Source of the DNA: Styela clava
Taxonomy: Eukaryota > Chordata > Ascidiacea > Stolidobranchia > Styelidae
Length of the DNA stretch: 64,000 bases
NCBI RefSeq assembly: GCF_964204865.1
Contig: NC_135260.1
Span: 1,798,001 to 1,862,000, forward strand
Reading direction: 5' to 3'
In this document: piece after piece, positions 39,077 to 53,220 of the stretch
Layout of the letters: each line of letters begins with the position of its first letter
Position numbering within the stretch: the first letter of the stretch is position 1
The notes under the pieces: model-generated
What the model was told of the DNA's origin: nothing
Databases searched by the model: none
Seen by the model: the letters and a program-made list of their open reading frames with translations, nothing else
Position numbers and translations under genes: made by a program

Positions 39077-40279
39077 TTCGCTTTTATCAAAATTAAAAGG
39101 AATGCTGTCTTAACAAAACATAATTTAAAATGAATATGTTATAAAATATTTCAGATTGTCGAGGACTGAATAATAACTAACAGGGGCGAAACGCAACTTA
39201 CGAATAGTCACTGAGACCCGTCATCGATATTTCGAATGCGTCTTAATAGGTATAGGCCTGCTATATATGGCAGAATAATCGGTGCTACTATGGAGTGAGT
39301 TAGGATATGAGAAATCGAGATAAGACGACTTAATTAGTCATATGACGGAGCACGCCAATCGCCCGGTTATCAGTCAAGGCCAGTTATTTCATTTCGGAAG
39401 CAAGCACTTAATGGTAGCGGAAGCCGTAACATACCTGCGGTAACATTGACTACCTTACGACGACGAAGGGTTCTGAAAACTATCCCTTAATGGAATTCGA
39501 ACCCACGCAGAGTAATCAGAGGTGTGGTAACGAGCGTATATCTGACACTTAGCACGATGCGCCACACGGTTGAGCACGAGTTTTACCATAGCTTGAAATC
39601 TACCTATATCTAGTATTACATAGTGAGATCTACGTCAATTCAGTACTTTAGCGCAGGTTCAAAGCCTTCATTTTGCATCCCTAGTAGATATCTCATTAAA
39701 TTTAGTTAGACTGACTGACTATTAACGTTGATACATTTTTATTGAACCGGACTTAATCGAAAAATTAAACTCTCGCCAAGTTACGGGCGATCACCGAAGT
39801 GCCACGCGCTTGTGAGAGTTTATATATAACTTTTGATACTGTGTGAGTGCACGTAACCTAGCTTTGAGCACATATAATAAAAAACAAGCTTAAAAGAAGG
39901 GCAACTTTCATATATACTGTCGAACTATCTGGGTTATGTGCAATACAATGGGCATCCGCTTATCAAAAAGCTTTGTCAATAACACGTCAGGCCTCAATAA
40001 CAAACAAGCGAGTTATATCAGCGACTCGATGCTTGCGTTAAGCCATACACCAGAGATAAAATACCTATGAGGAAAAACATGCAATCAATAAATTAACGCA
40101 TGTAATCAATAATAACAAAATTTGACACTGGTAGAAAATGTCGGCGGTAAGCCACTGAGCGAAACAGCGACTGCCTGAGTTTCATTGTTTGTGACTCTAC
40201 AAACGAAACAGTTGCGCTTCGCTTCTCTCTCATTAGGCGTTGCCTAAATATAAATAACCGAATATGTCTCGTCGATATC

Positions 40280-40399
40280 GCCTACGACCATACCACGTTG
40301 AATACACCCGATCTCGTTCGATCTCGGAAGTTAGGCAACGTCGGGCTCGGTTAGTACTTGCATGGGTGACCGGCTGGGAATACCGGGTGCCGTAGGCTT
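40280..40399 (+). rRNA. 5S: 5S ribosomal RNA, class C
   Basis: A55G only; tandem duplicate of the preceding unit with a 1,323-bp period. Confidence 0.94.
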
Positions 40400-41602
40400 T
40401 TCGCTTTTATCAAAATTAAAAGGAATGCTGTCTTAACAAAACATAATTTAAAATGAATATGTTATAAAATATTTCAGATTGTCGAGGACTGAATAATAAC
40501 TAACAGGGGCGAAACGCAACTTACGAATAGTCACTGAGACCCGTCATCGATATTTCGAATGCGTCTTAATAGGTATAGGCCTGCTATATATGGCAGAATA
40601 ATCGGTGCTACTATGGAGTGAGTTAGGATATGAGAAATCGAGATAAGACGACTTAATTAGTCATATGACGGAGCACGCCAATCGCCCGGTTATCAGTCAA
40701 GGCCAGTTATTTCATTTCGGAAGCAAGCACTTAATGGTAGCGGAAGCCGTAACATACCTGCGGTAACATTGACTACCTTACGACGACGAAGGGTTCTGAA
40801 AACTATCCCTTAATGGAATTCGAACCCACGCAGAGTAATCAGAGGTGTGGTAACGAGCGTATATCTGACACTTAGCACGATGCGCCACACGGTTGAGCAC
40901 GAGTTTTACCATAGCTTGAAATCTACCTATATCTAGTATTACATAGTGAGATCTACGTCAATTCAGTACTTTAGCGCAGGTTCAAAGCCTTCATTTTGCA
41001 TCCCTAGTAGATATCTCATTAAATTTAGTTAGACTGACTGACTATTAACGTTGATACATTTTTATTGAACCGGACTTAATCGAAAAATTAAACTCTCGCC
41101 AAGTTACGGGCGATCACCGAAGTGCCACGCGCTTGTGAGAGTTTATATATAACTTTTGATACTGTGTGAGTGCACGTAACCTAGCTTTGAGCACATATAA
41201 TAAAAAACAAGCTTAAAAGAAGGGCAACTTTCATATATACTGTCGAACTATCTGGGTTATGTGCAATACAATGGGCATCCGCTTATCAAAAAGCTTTGTC
41301 AATAACACGTCAGGCCTCAATAACAAACAAGCGAGTTATATCAGGGACTCGATGCTTGCGTTAAGCCATACACCAGAGATAAAATACCTATGAGGAAAAA
41401 CATGCAATCAATAAATTAACGCATGTAATCAATAATAACAAAATTTGACACTGGTAGAAAATGTCGGCGGTAAGCCACTGAGCGAAACAGCGACTGCCTG
41501 AGTTTCATTGTTTGTGACTCTACAAACGAAACAGTTGCGCTTCGCTTCTCTCTCATTAGGCGTTGCCTAAATATAAATAACCGAATATGTCTCGTCGATA
41601 TC

Positions 41603-41712
41603 GCCTACGACCATACCACGTTGAATACACCCGATCTCGGAAGTTAGGCAACGTCGGGCTCGGTTAGTACTTGCATGGGTGACCGGCTGGAAATACCGGG
41701 TGCCGTAGGCTT
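41603..41712 (+). pseudogene. 5S: 5S rRNA copy with 10-nt internal deletion and G99A
   Basis: 110 nt, G55, plus G99A (by full-length numbering) in the conserved GGGAATACC block (reads GGAAATACC). The extra change fits loss of constraint. Confidence 0.86.
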
Positions 41713-42916
41713 TTCGCTTTTATCAAAATTAAAAGGAATGCTGTCTTAACAAAACATAATTTAAAATGAATATGTTATAAAATATTTCAGATTGTCGAGG
41801 ACTGAATAATAACTAACAGGGGCGAAACGCAACTTTACGAATAGTCACTGAGACCCGTCATCGATATTTCGAATGCGTCTTAATAGGTATAGGCCTGCTA
41901 TATATGGCAGAATAATCGGTGCTACTATGGAGTGAGTTAGGATATGAGAAATCGAGATAAGACGACTTAATTAGTCATATGACGGATCACGCCAATCGCC
42001 CGGTTATCAGTCAAGGCCAGTTATTTCATTTCGGAAGCAAGCACTTAATGGTAGCGGAAGCCGTAACTTACCTGCGGTAACATTGACTACCTTACGACGA
42101 CGAAGGGTTCTGAAAACTATCCCTTAATGGAATTCGAACCCACGCAGAGTAATCAGAGGTGTGGTAACGAGCGTATATCTGACACTTAGCACGATGCGCC
42201 ACACGGTTGAGCACGAGTTTTACCATAGCTTGAAATCTACCTATATCTAGTATTACATAGTGAGACCTACGTCAATTCAGTACTTTAGCGCAGGTTCAAA
42301 GCCTTCATTTTGCATCCCTAGTAGATATCTCATTAAATTTAGTTAGACTGACTGACTATTAACGTTGATACATTTTTATTGAACCGGACTTAATCGAAAA
42401 ATTAAACTCTCGCCAAGTTACGGGCGATCACCGAAGTGCCACGCGCTTGTGAGAGTTTATATATAACTTTTGATACTGTGTGAGTGCACGTAACCTAGCT
42501 TTAAGCACATATAATAAAAAACAAGCTTAAAAGAAGGGCAACTTTAATATATACTGTCGAACTATCTGGGTTATGTGCAATACAATGGGCATCCGCTTAT
42601 CAAAAAGCTTTGTCAATAACACGTCAGGCCTCAATAACAAACAAGCGAGTTATATCAGGGACTCGATGCTTGCGTTAAGCCATACACCAGAGATAAAATA
42701 CCTATGAGGAAAAACATGCAATCAATAAATTAACGCATGTAATCAATAATAACAAAATTTGACACTGGTAGAAAATGTCGGCGGTAAGCCACTGAGCGAA
42801 ACAGCGACTGCCTGAGTTTCATTGTTTGTGACTCTACAAACGAAACAGTTGCGCTTCGCTTCTCTCTCATTAGGCGTTGCCTATATATAAATAACCGAAT
42901 ATGTCTCGTCGATATC

Positions 42917-43036
42917 GCCTACGACCATACCACGTTGAATACACCCGATCTCGTTCGATCTCGGAAGTTAGGCAACGTCGGGCTCGGTTAGTACTTGCAT
43001 GGGTGACCGGCTGAGAATACCGGGTGCCGTAGGCTT
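42917..43036 (+). rRNA. 5S: 5S ribosomal RNA, class C with G98A
   Basis: A55G plus G98A (CTGAGAATAC), just outside box C in a strongly conserved block. Upstream the TATA-like stretch is TATATATAAATA. Confidence 0.9.
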
Positions 43037-44245
43037 TTCGCTTTTATCAAAAATGAAAGGAATGCTGTCTTAACAAAACATAATTTAAAATGAATATGTT
43101 ATAAAATATTTCAGATTGTCGAGGACTGAATAATAACTAACAGGGGCGAAACGCAACTTTACGAATAGTCACTGAGACCCGTCATCGATATTTCGAATGC
43201 GTCTTAATAGGTATAGGCCTGCTATATATGGCAGAATAATCGGTGCTACTATGGAGTGAGTTAGGATATGAGAAATCGAGATAAGACGACTTAATTAATC
43301 ATATGACGGATCACGCCAATCGCCCGGTTATCAGTCAAGGCCAGTTATTTCATTTCGGAAGCAAGCACTTAATGGTAGCGGAAGCCGTAACTTACCTGCG
43401 GTAACATTGACTACCTTACGACGACGAAGGGTTCTGAAAACTATCCCTTAATGGAATTCGAACCCACGCAGAGTAATCAGAGGTGTGGTAACGAGCGTAT
43501 ATCTGACACTTGGCACGATGCGCCACACGGTTGAGCACGAGTTTTACCATAGCTTGAAATATACCTATATCTAGTATTACATAGTGAGATCTACGTCAGT
43601 TCAGTACTTTAGCGCAGGTTCAAAGCCTTCATTTTGCATCCCTAGTAGATATCTCATTAAATTTAGTTAGACTGACTGACTATTAACGTTGATACATTTT
43701 TATTGAACCGGACTTAATCGAAAAATTAAACTCTCGCCAAGTTACGGGCGATCACCGAAGTGCCACGCGCTTGTGAGAGTTTATATATAACTTTTGATAC
43801 TGTGTGAGTGCACGTAACCTAGCTTTGAGCACATATAATAAAAAACAAGATTATAAGAAGGGCAACCTTCATATATAGCCTACTGTCGAACTATCTGGGT
43901 TATGTGCTATACAATGGGCATCCGCTTATCAAAAAGCTTTGTCAATAACACATCAGGCCCCAATAACAAACAAGCGAGTTATATCAGCGACTCGATGCTT
44001 GCGTTAAGCCATACACCAGAGATAAAATACCTATGAGGAAAAACATGCAATCAATAAATTAACGCATGTAATCAATAATAACAAAATTTGACACTGGTAG
44101 AAAATGTCGGCGGTAAGCCACTGAGCGAAACAGCGACTGCCTGAGTTTCATTGTTTGTGACTCTACAAACGAAACAGTTGCGCTTCGCTTCTCTCTCATT
44201 AGGCGTTGCCTAAATATAAATAACCGAATATGTCTCGTCGATATC

Positions 44246-44365
44246 GCCTACGACCATACCACGTTGAATACACCCGATCTCGTTCGATCTCGGGAGTTAA
44301 GCAACGTCGGGCTCGGTTAGTACTTGCATGGGTGACCGGCTGGGAATACCGGGTGCCGTAGGCTT
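44246..44365 (+). rRNA. 5S: 5S ribosomal RNA, class A with A49G
   Basis: Full length, A55 and G70 with A49G (CTCGGGAG) next to the box A region. The second terminator run is TTTC, leaving only the first TTTT. Confidence 0.94.
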
Positions 44366-45570
44366 TTCGCTTTCATCAAAAATAAAAGGAATGCTGTCTG
44401 AACAAAACATAATTTAAAATGAATATGTTATAAAATATTTCAGATTGTCGAGGACTGAATAATAACTAACAGGGGCGAAACGCAACTTTACGAATAGTCA
44501 CTGAGACCCGTCATCGATATTTCGAATGCGTCTTAATAGATATAGGCCTACTATATATGGCAGAATAATCGGTGCTACTATGGAGTGAGTTAGGATATGG
44601 GAAATCGAGATAAGACGACTTGATTAATCATATGACGGATCACGGCCAATCGCCCGGTTATCAGTCAAGGCCAGTTATTTCATTTCGGAAGCAAGCACTT
44701 AATGGTAGCGGAAGCCGTAACTTACCTGCGGTAACATGGACTACCTTACGACGACGAAGGGTTCTGAAAACTATCCCTTAATGGAATTCGAACCCACGCA
44801 GAGTAATCAGAGGTGTGGTAACGAGCGTATATCTGACACTTGGCACGATGCGCCACACGGTTGAGCACGAGTTTTACCATAGCTTGAAATATACCTATAT
44901 CTAGTATTACATAGTGAGATCTACGTCAAATCAGTACTTTAGCGCAGGTTCAAAGCCTTCATTTTGCATCCCTAGTAGATATCTCATTAAATTTAGTTAG
45001 ACTGACTGACTATTAACGTTGATACATTTTTATTGAACCGGACTTAATCGAAAAATTAAACTCTCGCCAAGTTACGGGCGATCACCGAAGTGCCACGCGC
45101 TTGTGAGAGTTTATATATAACTTTTGATACTGTGTGAGTGCACGTAACCTAGCTTTGAGCACATATAATAAAAAACAAGCTTAAAAGAAGGGCAACTTTC
45201 ATATATACTGTCGAACTATCTGGGTTATGTGCAATACAATGGGCATCCGCTTATCAAAAAGCTTTGTCAATAACACGTCAGGCCTCAATAACAAACAAGC
45301 GAGTTATATCAGCGACTCGATGCTTGCGTTAAGCCATACACCAGAGATAAAATACCTATGAGGAAAAACATGCAATCAATAAATTAACGCATGTAATCAA
45401 TAATAACAAAATTTGACACTGGTAGAAAATGTCGGCGGTAAGCCACTGAGCGAAACAGCGACTGCCTGAGTTTCATTGTTTGTGACTCTACAAACGAAAC
45501 AGTTGCGCTTCGCTTCTCTCTCATTAGGTGTTGCCTAAATATAAATAACCGAATATGTCTCGTCGATATC

Positions 45571-45690
45571 GCCTACGACCATACCACGTTGAATACACCC
45601 GATCTCGTTCGATCTCGGAAGTTAGGCAACGTCGGGCTCGGTTAGTACTTGCATGGGTGACCGGCTGGGAATACCGGGTGCCGTAGGCTT
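45571..45690 (+). rRNA. 5S: 5S ribosomal RNA, class C
   Basis: A55G only. The proximal stem-loop is TTAGGT-GTT-GCCTAA. Its counterpart 3,970 bp downstream is the deleted relic at 49,536. Confidence 0.94.
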
Positions 45691-46896
45691 TTCGCTTTTA
45701 TCAAAAATAAAAGGAATGCTGTCTTAACAAAACATAATTTAAAATGAATATGTTATAAAATATTTCAGATTGTCGAGGACTGAATAATAACTAACAGGGG
45801 CGAAACGCAACTTTACGAATATTCACTGAGACCCGTCATCGATATTTCGAATGCGTCTTAATAGATATAGGCCTACTATATATGGCAGAATAATCGGTGC
45901 TACTATGGAGTGAGTTAGGATATGGGAAATCGAGATAAGACGACTTAATTAATCATATGACGGATCACGGCCAATCGCCCGGTTATCAGTCAAGGCCAGT
46001 TATTTCATTTCGGAAGCAAGCACTTAATGGTAGCGGAAGCCGTAACTTACCTGCGGTAACATGGACTACCTTACGACGACGAAGGTTTTCTGAAAACTAT
46101 CCCTTAATGGAATTCGAACCCACGCAGAGTAATCAGAGGTGTGGTAACGAGCGTATATCTGACACTTAGCACGATGCGCCACACGGTTGAGCACGAGTTT
46201 TACCATAGCTTGAAATCTACCTATATCTAGTATTACATAGTGAGATCTACGTCAATTCAGTACTTTAGCGCAGGTTCAAAGCCTTCATTTTGCATCCCTA
46301 GTAGATATCTCATTAAATTTAGTTAGACTGACTGACTATTAACGTTGATACATTTTTATTGAACCGGACTTAATCGAAAAATTAAACTCTCGCCAAGTTA
46401 CGGGCGATCACCGAAGTGCCACGCGCTTGTGAGAGTTTATATATAACTTTTGATACTGTGTGAGTGCACGTAACCTAGCTTTGAGCACATATAATAAAAA
46501 ACAAGCTTATAAGAAGGGCAACTTTCATATATACTGTCGAACTATCTGGGTTATGTGCAATACAATGGGCATCCGCTTATCAAAAAGCTTTGTCAATAAC
46601 ACGTCAGGCCTCAATAACAAACAAGCGAGTTATATCAGCGACTCGATGCTTGCGTTAAGCCATACACCAGAGATAAAATACCTATGAGGAAAAACATGCA
46701 ATCAATAAATTAACGCATGTAATCAATAATAACAAAATTTGACACTGGTAGAAAATGTCGGCGGTAAGCCACTGAGCGAAACAGCGACTGCCTGAGTTTC
46801 ATTGTTTGTGACTCTACAAACGAAACAGTTGCGCTTCGCTTCTCTCTCATTAGGCGTTGCCTAAATATAAATAACCGAATATGTCTCGTGGATATC

Positions 46897-47006
46897 GCCT
46901 ACGACCATACCACGTTGAATACACCCGATCTCGGAAGTTAGGCAACGTCGGGCTCGGTTAGTACTTGCATGGGTGACCGGCTGGGAATACCGGGTGCCGT
47001 AGGCTT
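46897..47006 (+). pseudogene. 5S: 5S rRNA copy with 10-nt internal deletion (G55)
   Basis: 110 nt with G55. The bases just before the gene read CTCGTGGATATC rather than CTCGTCGATATC. Confidence 0.85.
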
Positions 47007-48215
47007 TTCGCTTTTATCAAAATTAAAAGGAATGCTGTCTTAACAAAACATAATTTAAAATGAATATGTTATAAAATATTTCAGATTGTCGAGGACTGAA
47101 TAATAACTAACAGGGGCGAAACGCAACTTTACGAATAGTCACTGAGACCCGTCATCGATATTTCGAATGCGTCTTAATAGGTATAGGCCTGCTATATATG
47201 GCAGAATAATCGGTGCTACTATGGAGTGAGTTAGGATATGAGAAATCGAGATAAGACGACTTAATTAGTCATATGACGGATCACGCCAATCGCCCGGTTA
47301 TCAGTCAAGGCCAGTTATTTCATTTCGGAAGCAAGCACTTAATGGTAGCGGAAGCCGTAACTTACCTGCGGTAACATTGACTACCTTACGACGACGAAGG
47401 GTTCTGAAAACTATCCCTTAATGGAATTCGAACCCACGCAGAGTAATCAGAGGTGTGGTAACGAGCGTATATCTGACACTTGGCACGATGCGCCACACGG
47501 TTGAGCACGAGTTTTACCATAGCTTGAAATATACCTATATCTAGTATTACATAGTGAGATCTACGTCAGTTCAGTACTTTAGCGCAGGTTCAAAGCCTTC
47601 ATTTTGCATCCCTAGTAGATATCTCATTAAATTTAGTTAGACTGACTGACTATTAACGTTGATACATTTTTATTGAACCGGACTTAATCGAAAAATTAAA
47701 CTCTCGCCAAGTTACGGGCGATCACCGAAGTGCCACGCGCTTGTGAGAGTTTATATATAACTTTTGATACTGTGTGAGTGCACGTAACCTAGCTTTGAGC
47801 ACATATAATAAAAAACAAGATTATAAGAAGGGCAACCTTCATATATAGCCTACTGTCGAACTATCTGGGTTATGTGCTATACAATGGGCATCCGCTTATC
47901 AAAAAGCTTTGTCAATAACACATCAGGCCCCAATAACAAACAAGCGAGTTATATCAGCGACTCGATGCTTGCGTTAAGCCATACACCAGAGATAAAATAC
48001 CTATGAGGAAAAACATGCAATCAATAAATTAACGCATGTAATCAATAATAACAAAATTTGACACTGGTAGAAAATGTCGGCGGTAAGCCACTGAGCGAAA
48101 CAGCGACTGCCTGAGTTTCATTGTTTGTGACTCTACAAACGAAACAGTTGCGCTTCGCTTCTCTCTCATTAGGCGTTGCCTAAATATAAATAACCGAATA
48201 TGTCTCGTCGATATC

Positions 48216-48335
48216 GCCTACGACCATACCACGTTGAATACACCCGATCTCGTTCGATCTCGGGAGTTAAGCAACGTCGGGCTCGGTTAGTACTTGCATG
48301 GGTGACCGGCTGGGAATACCGGGTGCCGTAGGCTT
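48216..48335 (+). rRNA. 5S: 5S ribosomal RNA, class A with A49G
   Basis: Same A49G and single-run terminator as the copy at 44246, of which it is a 3,970-bp-spaced duplicate. Confidence 0.94.
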
Positions 48336-49535
48336 TTCGCTTTCATCAAAAATAAAAGGAATGCTGTCTGAACAAAACATAATTTAAAATGAATATGTTA
48401 TAAAATATTTCAGATTGTCGAGGACTGAATAATAACTAACAGGGGCGAAACGCAACTTTACGAATAGTCACTGAGACCCGTCATCGATATTTCGAATGCG
48501 TCTTAATAGATATAGGCCTACTATATATGGCAGAATAATCGGTGCTACTATGGAGTGAGTTAGGATATGGGAAATCGAGATAAGACGACTTGATTAATCA
48601 TATGACGGATCACGGCCAATCGCCCGGTTATCAGTCAAGGCCAGTTATTTCATTTCGGAAGCAAGCACTTAATGGTAGCGGAAGCCGTAACTTACCTGCG
48701 GTAACATGGACTACCTTACGACGACGAAGGGTTCTGAAAACTATCCCTTAATGGAATTCGAACCCACGCAGAGTAATCAGAGGTGTGGTAACGAGCGTAT
48801 ATCTGACACTTGGCACGATGCGCCACACGGTTGAGCACGAGTTTTACCATAGCTTGAAATATACCTATATCTAGTATTACATAGTGAGATCTACGTCAAA
48901 TCAGTACTTTAGCGCAGGTTCAAAGCCTTCATTTTGCATCCCTAGTAGATATCTCATTAAATTTAGTTAGACTGACTGACTATTAACGTTGATACATTTT
49001 TATTGAACCGGACTTAATCGAAAAATTAAACTCTCGCCAAGTTACGGGCGATCACCGAAGTGCCACGCGCTTGTGAGAGTTTATATATAACTTTTGATAC
49101 TGTGTGAGTGCACGTAACCTAGCTTTGAGCACATATAATAAAAAACAAGCTTAAAAGAAGGGCAACTTTCATATATACTGTCGAACTATCTGGGTTATGT
49201 GCAATACAATGGGCATCCGCTTATCAAAAAGCTTTGTCAATAACACGTCAGGCCTCAATAACAAACAAGCGAGTTATATCAGCGACTCGATGCTTGCGTT
49301 AAGCCATACACCAGAGATAAAATACCTATGAGGAAAAACATGCAATCAATAAATTAACGCATGTAATCAATAATAACAAAATTTGACACTGGTAGAAAAT
49401 GTCGGCGGTAAGCCACTGAGCGAAACAGCGACTGCCTGAGTTTCATTGTTTGTGACTCTACAAACGAAACAGTTGCGCTTCGCTTCTCTCTCATTAGGTG
49501 TTGCCTAAATATAAATAACCGAATATGTCTCGTCG

Positions 49536-49547
49536 TAGTACTTGCAT
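49536..49547 (+). pseudogene. 5S relic: 12 nt left in a deleted unit
   Basis: After CTCGTCG, where the 5S should begin six bases later, the sequence goes straight to TAGTACTTGCAT, which is 5S positions 73-84, and then to CGGCAGAATAATCGG, normally about 318 bp downstream. Compared with the duplicate unit at 45571 the net loss is 305 bp: about 77 bp before the fragment and about 229 bp after it. Helix I, box A, most of box C and the terminator are gone. It looks like two linked deletions, or one deletion repaired with a short templated insert; an assembly error is also possible. Confidence 0.85.
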
Positions 49548-50561
49548 CGGCAGAATAATCGGTGCTACTATGGAGTGAGTTAGGATATGGGAAATCGAGA
49601 TAAGACGACTTAATTAATCATATGACGGATCACGGCCAATCGCCCGGTTATCAGTCAAGGCCAGTTATTTCATTTCGGAAGCAAGCACTTAATGGTAGCG
49701 GAAGCCGTAACTTACCTGCGGTAACATGGACTACCTTACGACGACGAAGGTTTTCTGAAAACTATCCCTTAATGGAATTCGAACCCACGCAGAGTAATCA
49801 GAGGTGTGGTAACGAGCGTATATCTGACACTTAGCACGATGCGCCACACGGTTGAGCACGAGTTTTACCATAGCTTGAAATCTACCTATATCTAGTATTA
49901 CATAGTGAGATCTACGTCAATTCAGTACTTTAGCGCAGGTTCAAAGCCTTCATTTTGCATCCCTAGTAGATATCTCATTAAATTTAGTTAGACTGACTGA
50001 CTATTAACGTTGATACATTTTTATTGAACCGGACTTAATCGAAAAATTAAACTCTCGCCAAGTTACGGGCGATCACCGAAGTGCCACGCGCTTGTGAGAG
50101 TTTATATATAACTTTTGATACTGTGTGAGTGCACGTAACCTAGCTTTGAGCACATATAATAAAAAACAAGCTTATAAGAAGGGCAACTTTCATATATACT
50201 GTCGAACTATCTGGGTTATGTGCAATACAATGGGCATCCGCTTATCAAAAAGCTTTGTCAATAACACGTCAGGCCTCAATAACAAACAAGCGAGTTATAT
50301 CAGCGACTCGATGCTTGCGTTAAGCCATACACCAGAGATAAAATACCTATGAGAAAAAACATGCAATCAATAAATTAACGCATGTAATCAATAATAACAA
50401 AATTTGACACTGGTAGAAAATGTCGGCGGTAAGCCACTGAGCGAAACAGCGACTGCCTGAGTTTCATTGTTTGTGACTCTACAAACGAAACAGTTGCGCT
50501 TCGCTTCTCTCTCATTAGGCGTTGCCTAAATATAAATAACCGAATATGTCTCGTCGATATC

Positions 50562-50681
50562 GCCTACGACCATACCACGTTGAATACACCCGATCTCGTT
50601 CGATCTCGGAAGTTAAGCAACGTCGGGCTCGGTTAGTACTTGCATGGGTGACCGGCTGGGAATACCGGGTGCCGTAGGCTT
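50562..50681 (+). rRNA. 5S: 5S ribosomal RNA, class A
   Basis: Full length, class A; first intact copy after the deleted unit, 2,346 bp from the previous 5S. Confidence 0.97.
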
Positions 50682-51891
50682 TTCGCTTTTATCAAAAATA
50701 AAAGGAATGCTGTCTGAACAAAACATAATTTAAAATGAATATGTTATAAAATATTTCAGATTGTCGAGGACTGAATAATAAATAACTAACAGGGGCGAAA
50801 CGCAACTTTACGAATAGTCACTGAGACCCGTCATCGATATTTCGAATGCGTCTTAATAGATATAGGCCTACTATATATGGCAGAATAATCGGTGCTACTA
50901 TGGAGTGAGTTAGGATATGGGAAATCGAGATAAGACGACTTAATTAATCATATGACGGATCACGGCCAATCGCCCGGTTATCAGTCAAGGCCAGTTATTT
51001 CATTTCGGAAGCAAGCACTTAATGGTAGCGGAAGCCGTAACTTACCTGCGGTAACATGGACTACCTTACGACGACGAAGGTTATCTGAAAACTATCCCTT
51101 AATGGAATTCGAACCCACGCAGAGTAATCAGAGGTGTGGTAACGAGCGTATATCTGACACTTAGCACGATGCGCCACACGGTTGAGCACGAGTTTTACCA
51201 TAGCTTGAAATCTACCTATATCTAGTATTACATAGTGAGATCTACGTCAATTCAGTACTTTAGCGCAGGTTCAAAGCCTTCATTTTGCATCCCTAGTAGA
51301 TATCTCATTAAATTTAGTTAAACCGACTGACTATTAACGTTGATACATTTTTATTGAACCGGACTTAATCGAAAAATTAAACTCTCGCCAAGTTACGGGC
51401 GATCACCGAAGTGCCACGCGCTTGTGAGAGTTTATATATACCTTTTGATACTGTGTGAATGCACGTAACCTAGCTTTGAGCACATATAATAGAAAACAAG
51501 CTTATAAGAAGGGCAACTTTCATATATACTGTCGAACTATCTGGGTTATGTGCAATACAATGGGCATCCGCTTATCAAAAAGCTTTGTCAATAACACGTC
51601 AGGCCTCAATAACAAACAAGCGAGTTATATCAGGGACTCGATGCTTGCGTTAAGCCATACACCAGAGATAAAATACCTATGAGGAAAAACATGCAATCAA
51701 TAAATTAACGCATGTAATCAATAATAACAAAATTTGACACTGGTAGAAAATGTCGGCGGTAAGCCACTGAGCGAAACAGCGACTGCCTGAGTTTCATTGT
51801 TTGTGACTCTACAAACGAAACAGTTGCGCTTCGATTCTCTCTCATTAGGCGTTGCCTAAATATAAATAACCGAATATGTCTCGTCGATATC

Positions 51892-52011
51892 GCCTACGAC
51901 CATACCACGTTGAATACACCCGATCTCGTTCGATCTCGGAAGTTAGGCAACGTCGGGCTCCGTTAGTACTTGCATGGGTGACCGGCTGGGAATACCGGGT
52001 GCCGTAGGCTT
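51892..52011 (+). rRNA. 5S: 5S ribosomal RNA, class B
   Basis: A55G and G70C. The 3' spacer has CGTCCTAATATAT, shared only with the B unit at 54544. Confidence 0.93.
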
Positions 52012-53220
52012 TTCGCTTTTATCAAAAATAAAAGAAATGCTGTCTTAACAAAACATAATTTAAAATGAATATGTTATAAAATATTTCAGATTGTCGAGGA
52101 CTGAATAATAACTAACAGGGGCGAAACGCAACTTTACGAATAGTCACTGAGACCCGTCATCGATATTTCGAATGCGTCCTAATATATATAGGCCTACTAT
52201 ATATGGCAGAATAATCGGTGCTACTATGGAGTGAGTTAGGATATGAGAAATCGAGATAAAACGACTTAATTAATCATATGACGGATCACGCCAATCGCCC
52301 GGTTATCAGTCAAGGCCAGTTATTTCATTTCGGAAGCAAGCACTTAATGGTAGCGGAAGCCGTAACTTACCTGCGGTAACATGGACTACCTTACGACGAC
52401 GAAGGGTTCTGAAGATTATCCCTTAATGGAATTCGAACCCACGCAGAGTAATCAGAGGTGTGGTAATGAGCGTATATCTGACACTTAGCACGATGCGCCA
52501 CACGGTTGAGCACGAGTTTTACCATAGCTTGAAATCTACCTATATCTAGTATTACATAGTGAGATCTACGTCAATTCAGTACTTTAGCGCAGGTTCAAAG
52601 CCTTCATTTTGCATCCCTAGTAGATATCTCATTAAATTTAGTTAAACTGACTGACTATTAACGTTGATACATTTTTATTGAACCGGACTTAATCGAAAAA
52701 TTAAACTCTCGCCAAGTTACGGGCGATCACCGAAGTGCCACGCGCTTGTGAGAGTTTATATATAACATTTGATACTGTGTGAGTGCACGTAACCTAGCTT
52801 TGAGCACATATAATAAAAAACAGGCTTATAAGAAGGGCAACTTTCATATATAGCCTACTGTCGAACTATCTGGGTTATGTGCAATACAATGGGCATCCGC
52901 TTATCAAAAAGCTTTGTCAATAACACATCAGGCCTCAATAACAAACAAGCGAGGTATATCAGCGACTCGATGCTTGCGTTAAGCCATACACCAGTGATAA
53001 AATACCTATGAGGAAAAACATGCAATCAATAAATTATCGCATGTAATCAATAATAACAAAATTTGACACTGGTAGAAAATGTCGGCGGTAAGCCACTGAG
53101 CGAAACAGCGACTGCCTGAGTTTCATTGTTTGTGACTCTACAAACGAAACAGTTGAGCTTCGTTTCTCTCTCATTAGGCGTTGCCTAAATATAAATAACC
53201 GAATATGTCTCGTCGATATC

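Larger units (their letters stand above)
38957..41602. repeat. Recent single-unit duplication, 1,323 bp
   Basis: Both units share CAACTTACGA (one T lost), GACGGAGCACG, GTAACATACC and AAAATTAAAAGG. Confidence 0.85.
43040..49535. repeat. Segmental duplication with 3,970-bp offset
   Basis: About 43,040-45,565 matches about 47,010-49,535. Both copies carry CTTGGCACG, GAAATATACC, GTCAGTTCAG, the class A A49G gene, TTTCATCAAAA, GTGCTATAC and GACTTGATTAATC. The second copy ends at the 305-bp deletion. The 5S copies just before the two segments differ (full-length against 10-nt deleted), which marks the left edge. Confidence 0.85.
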
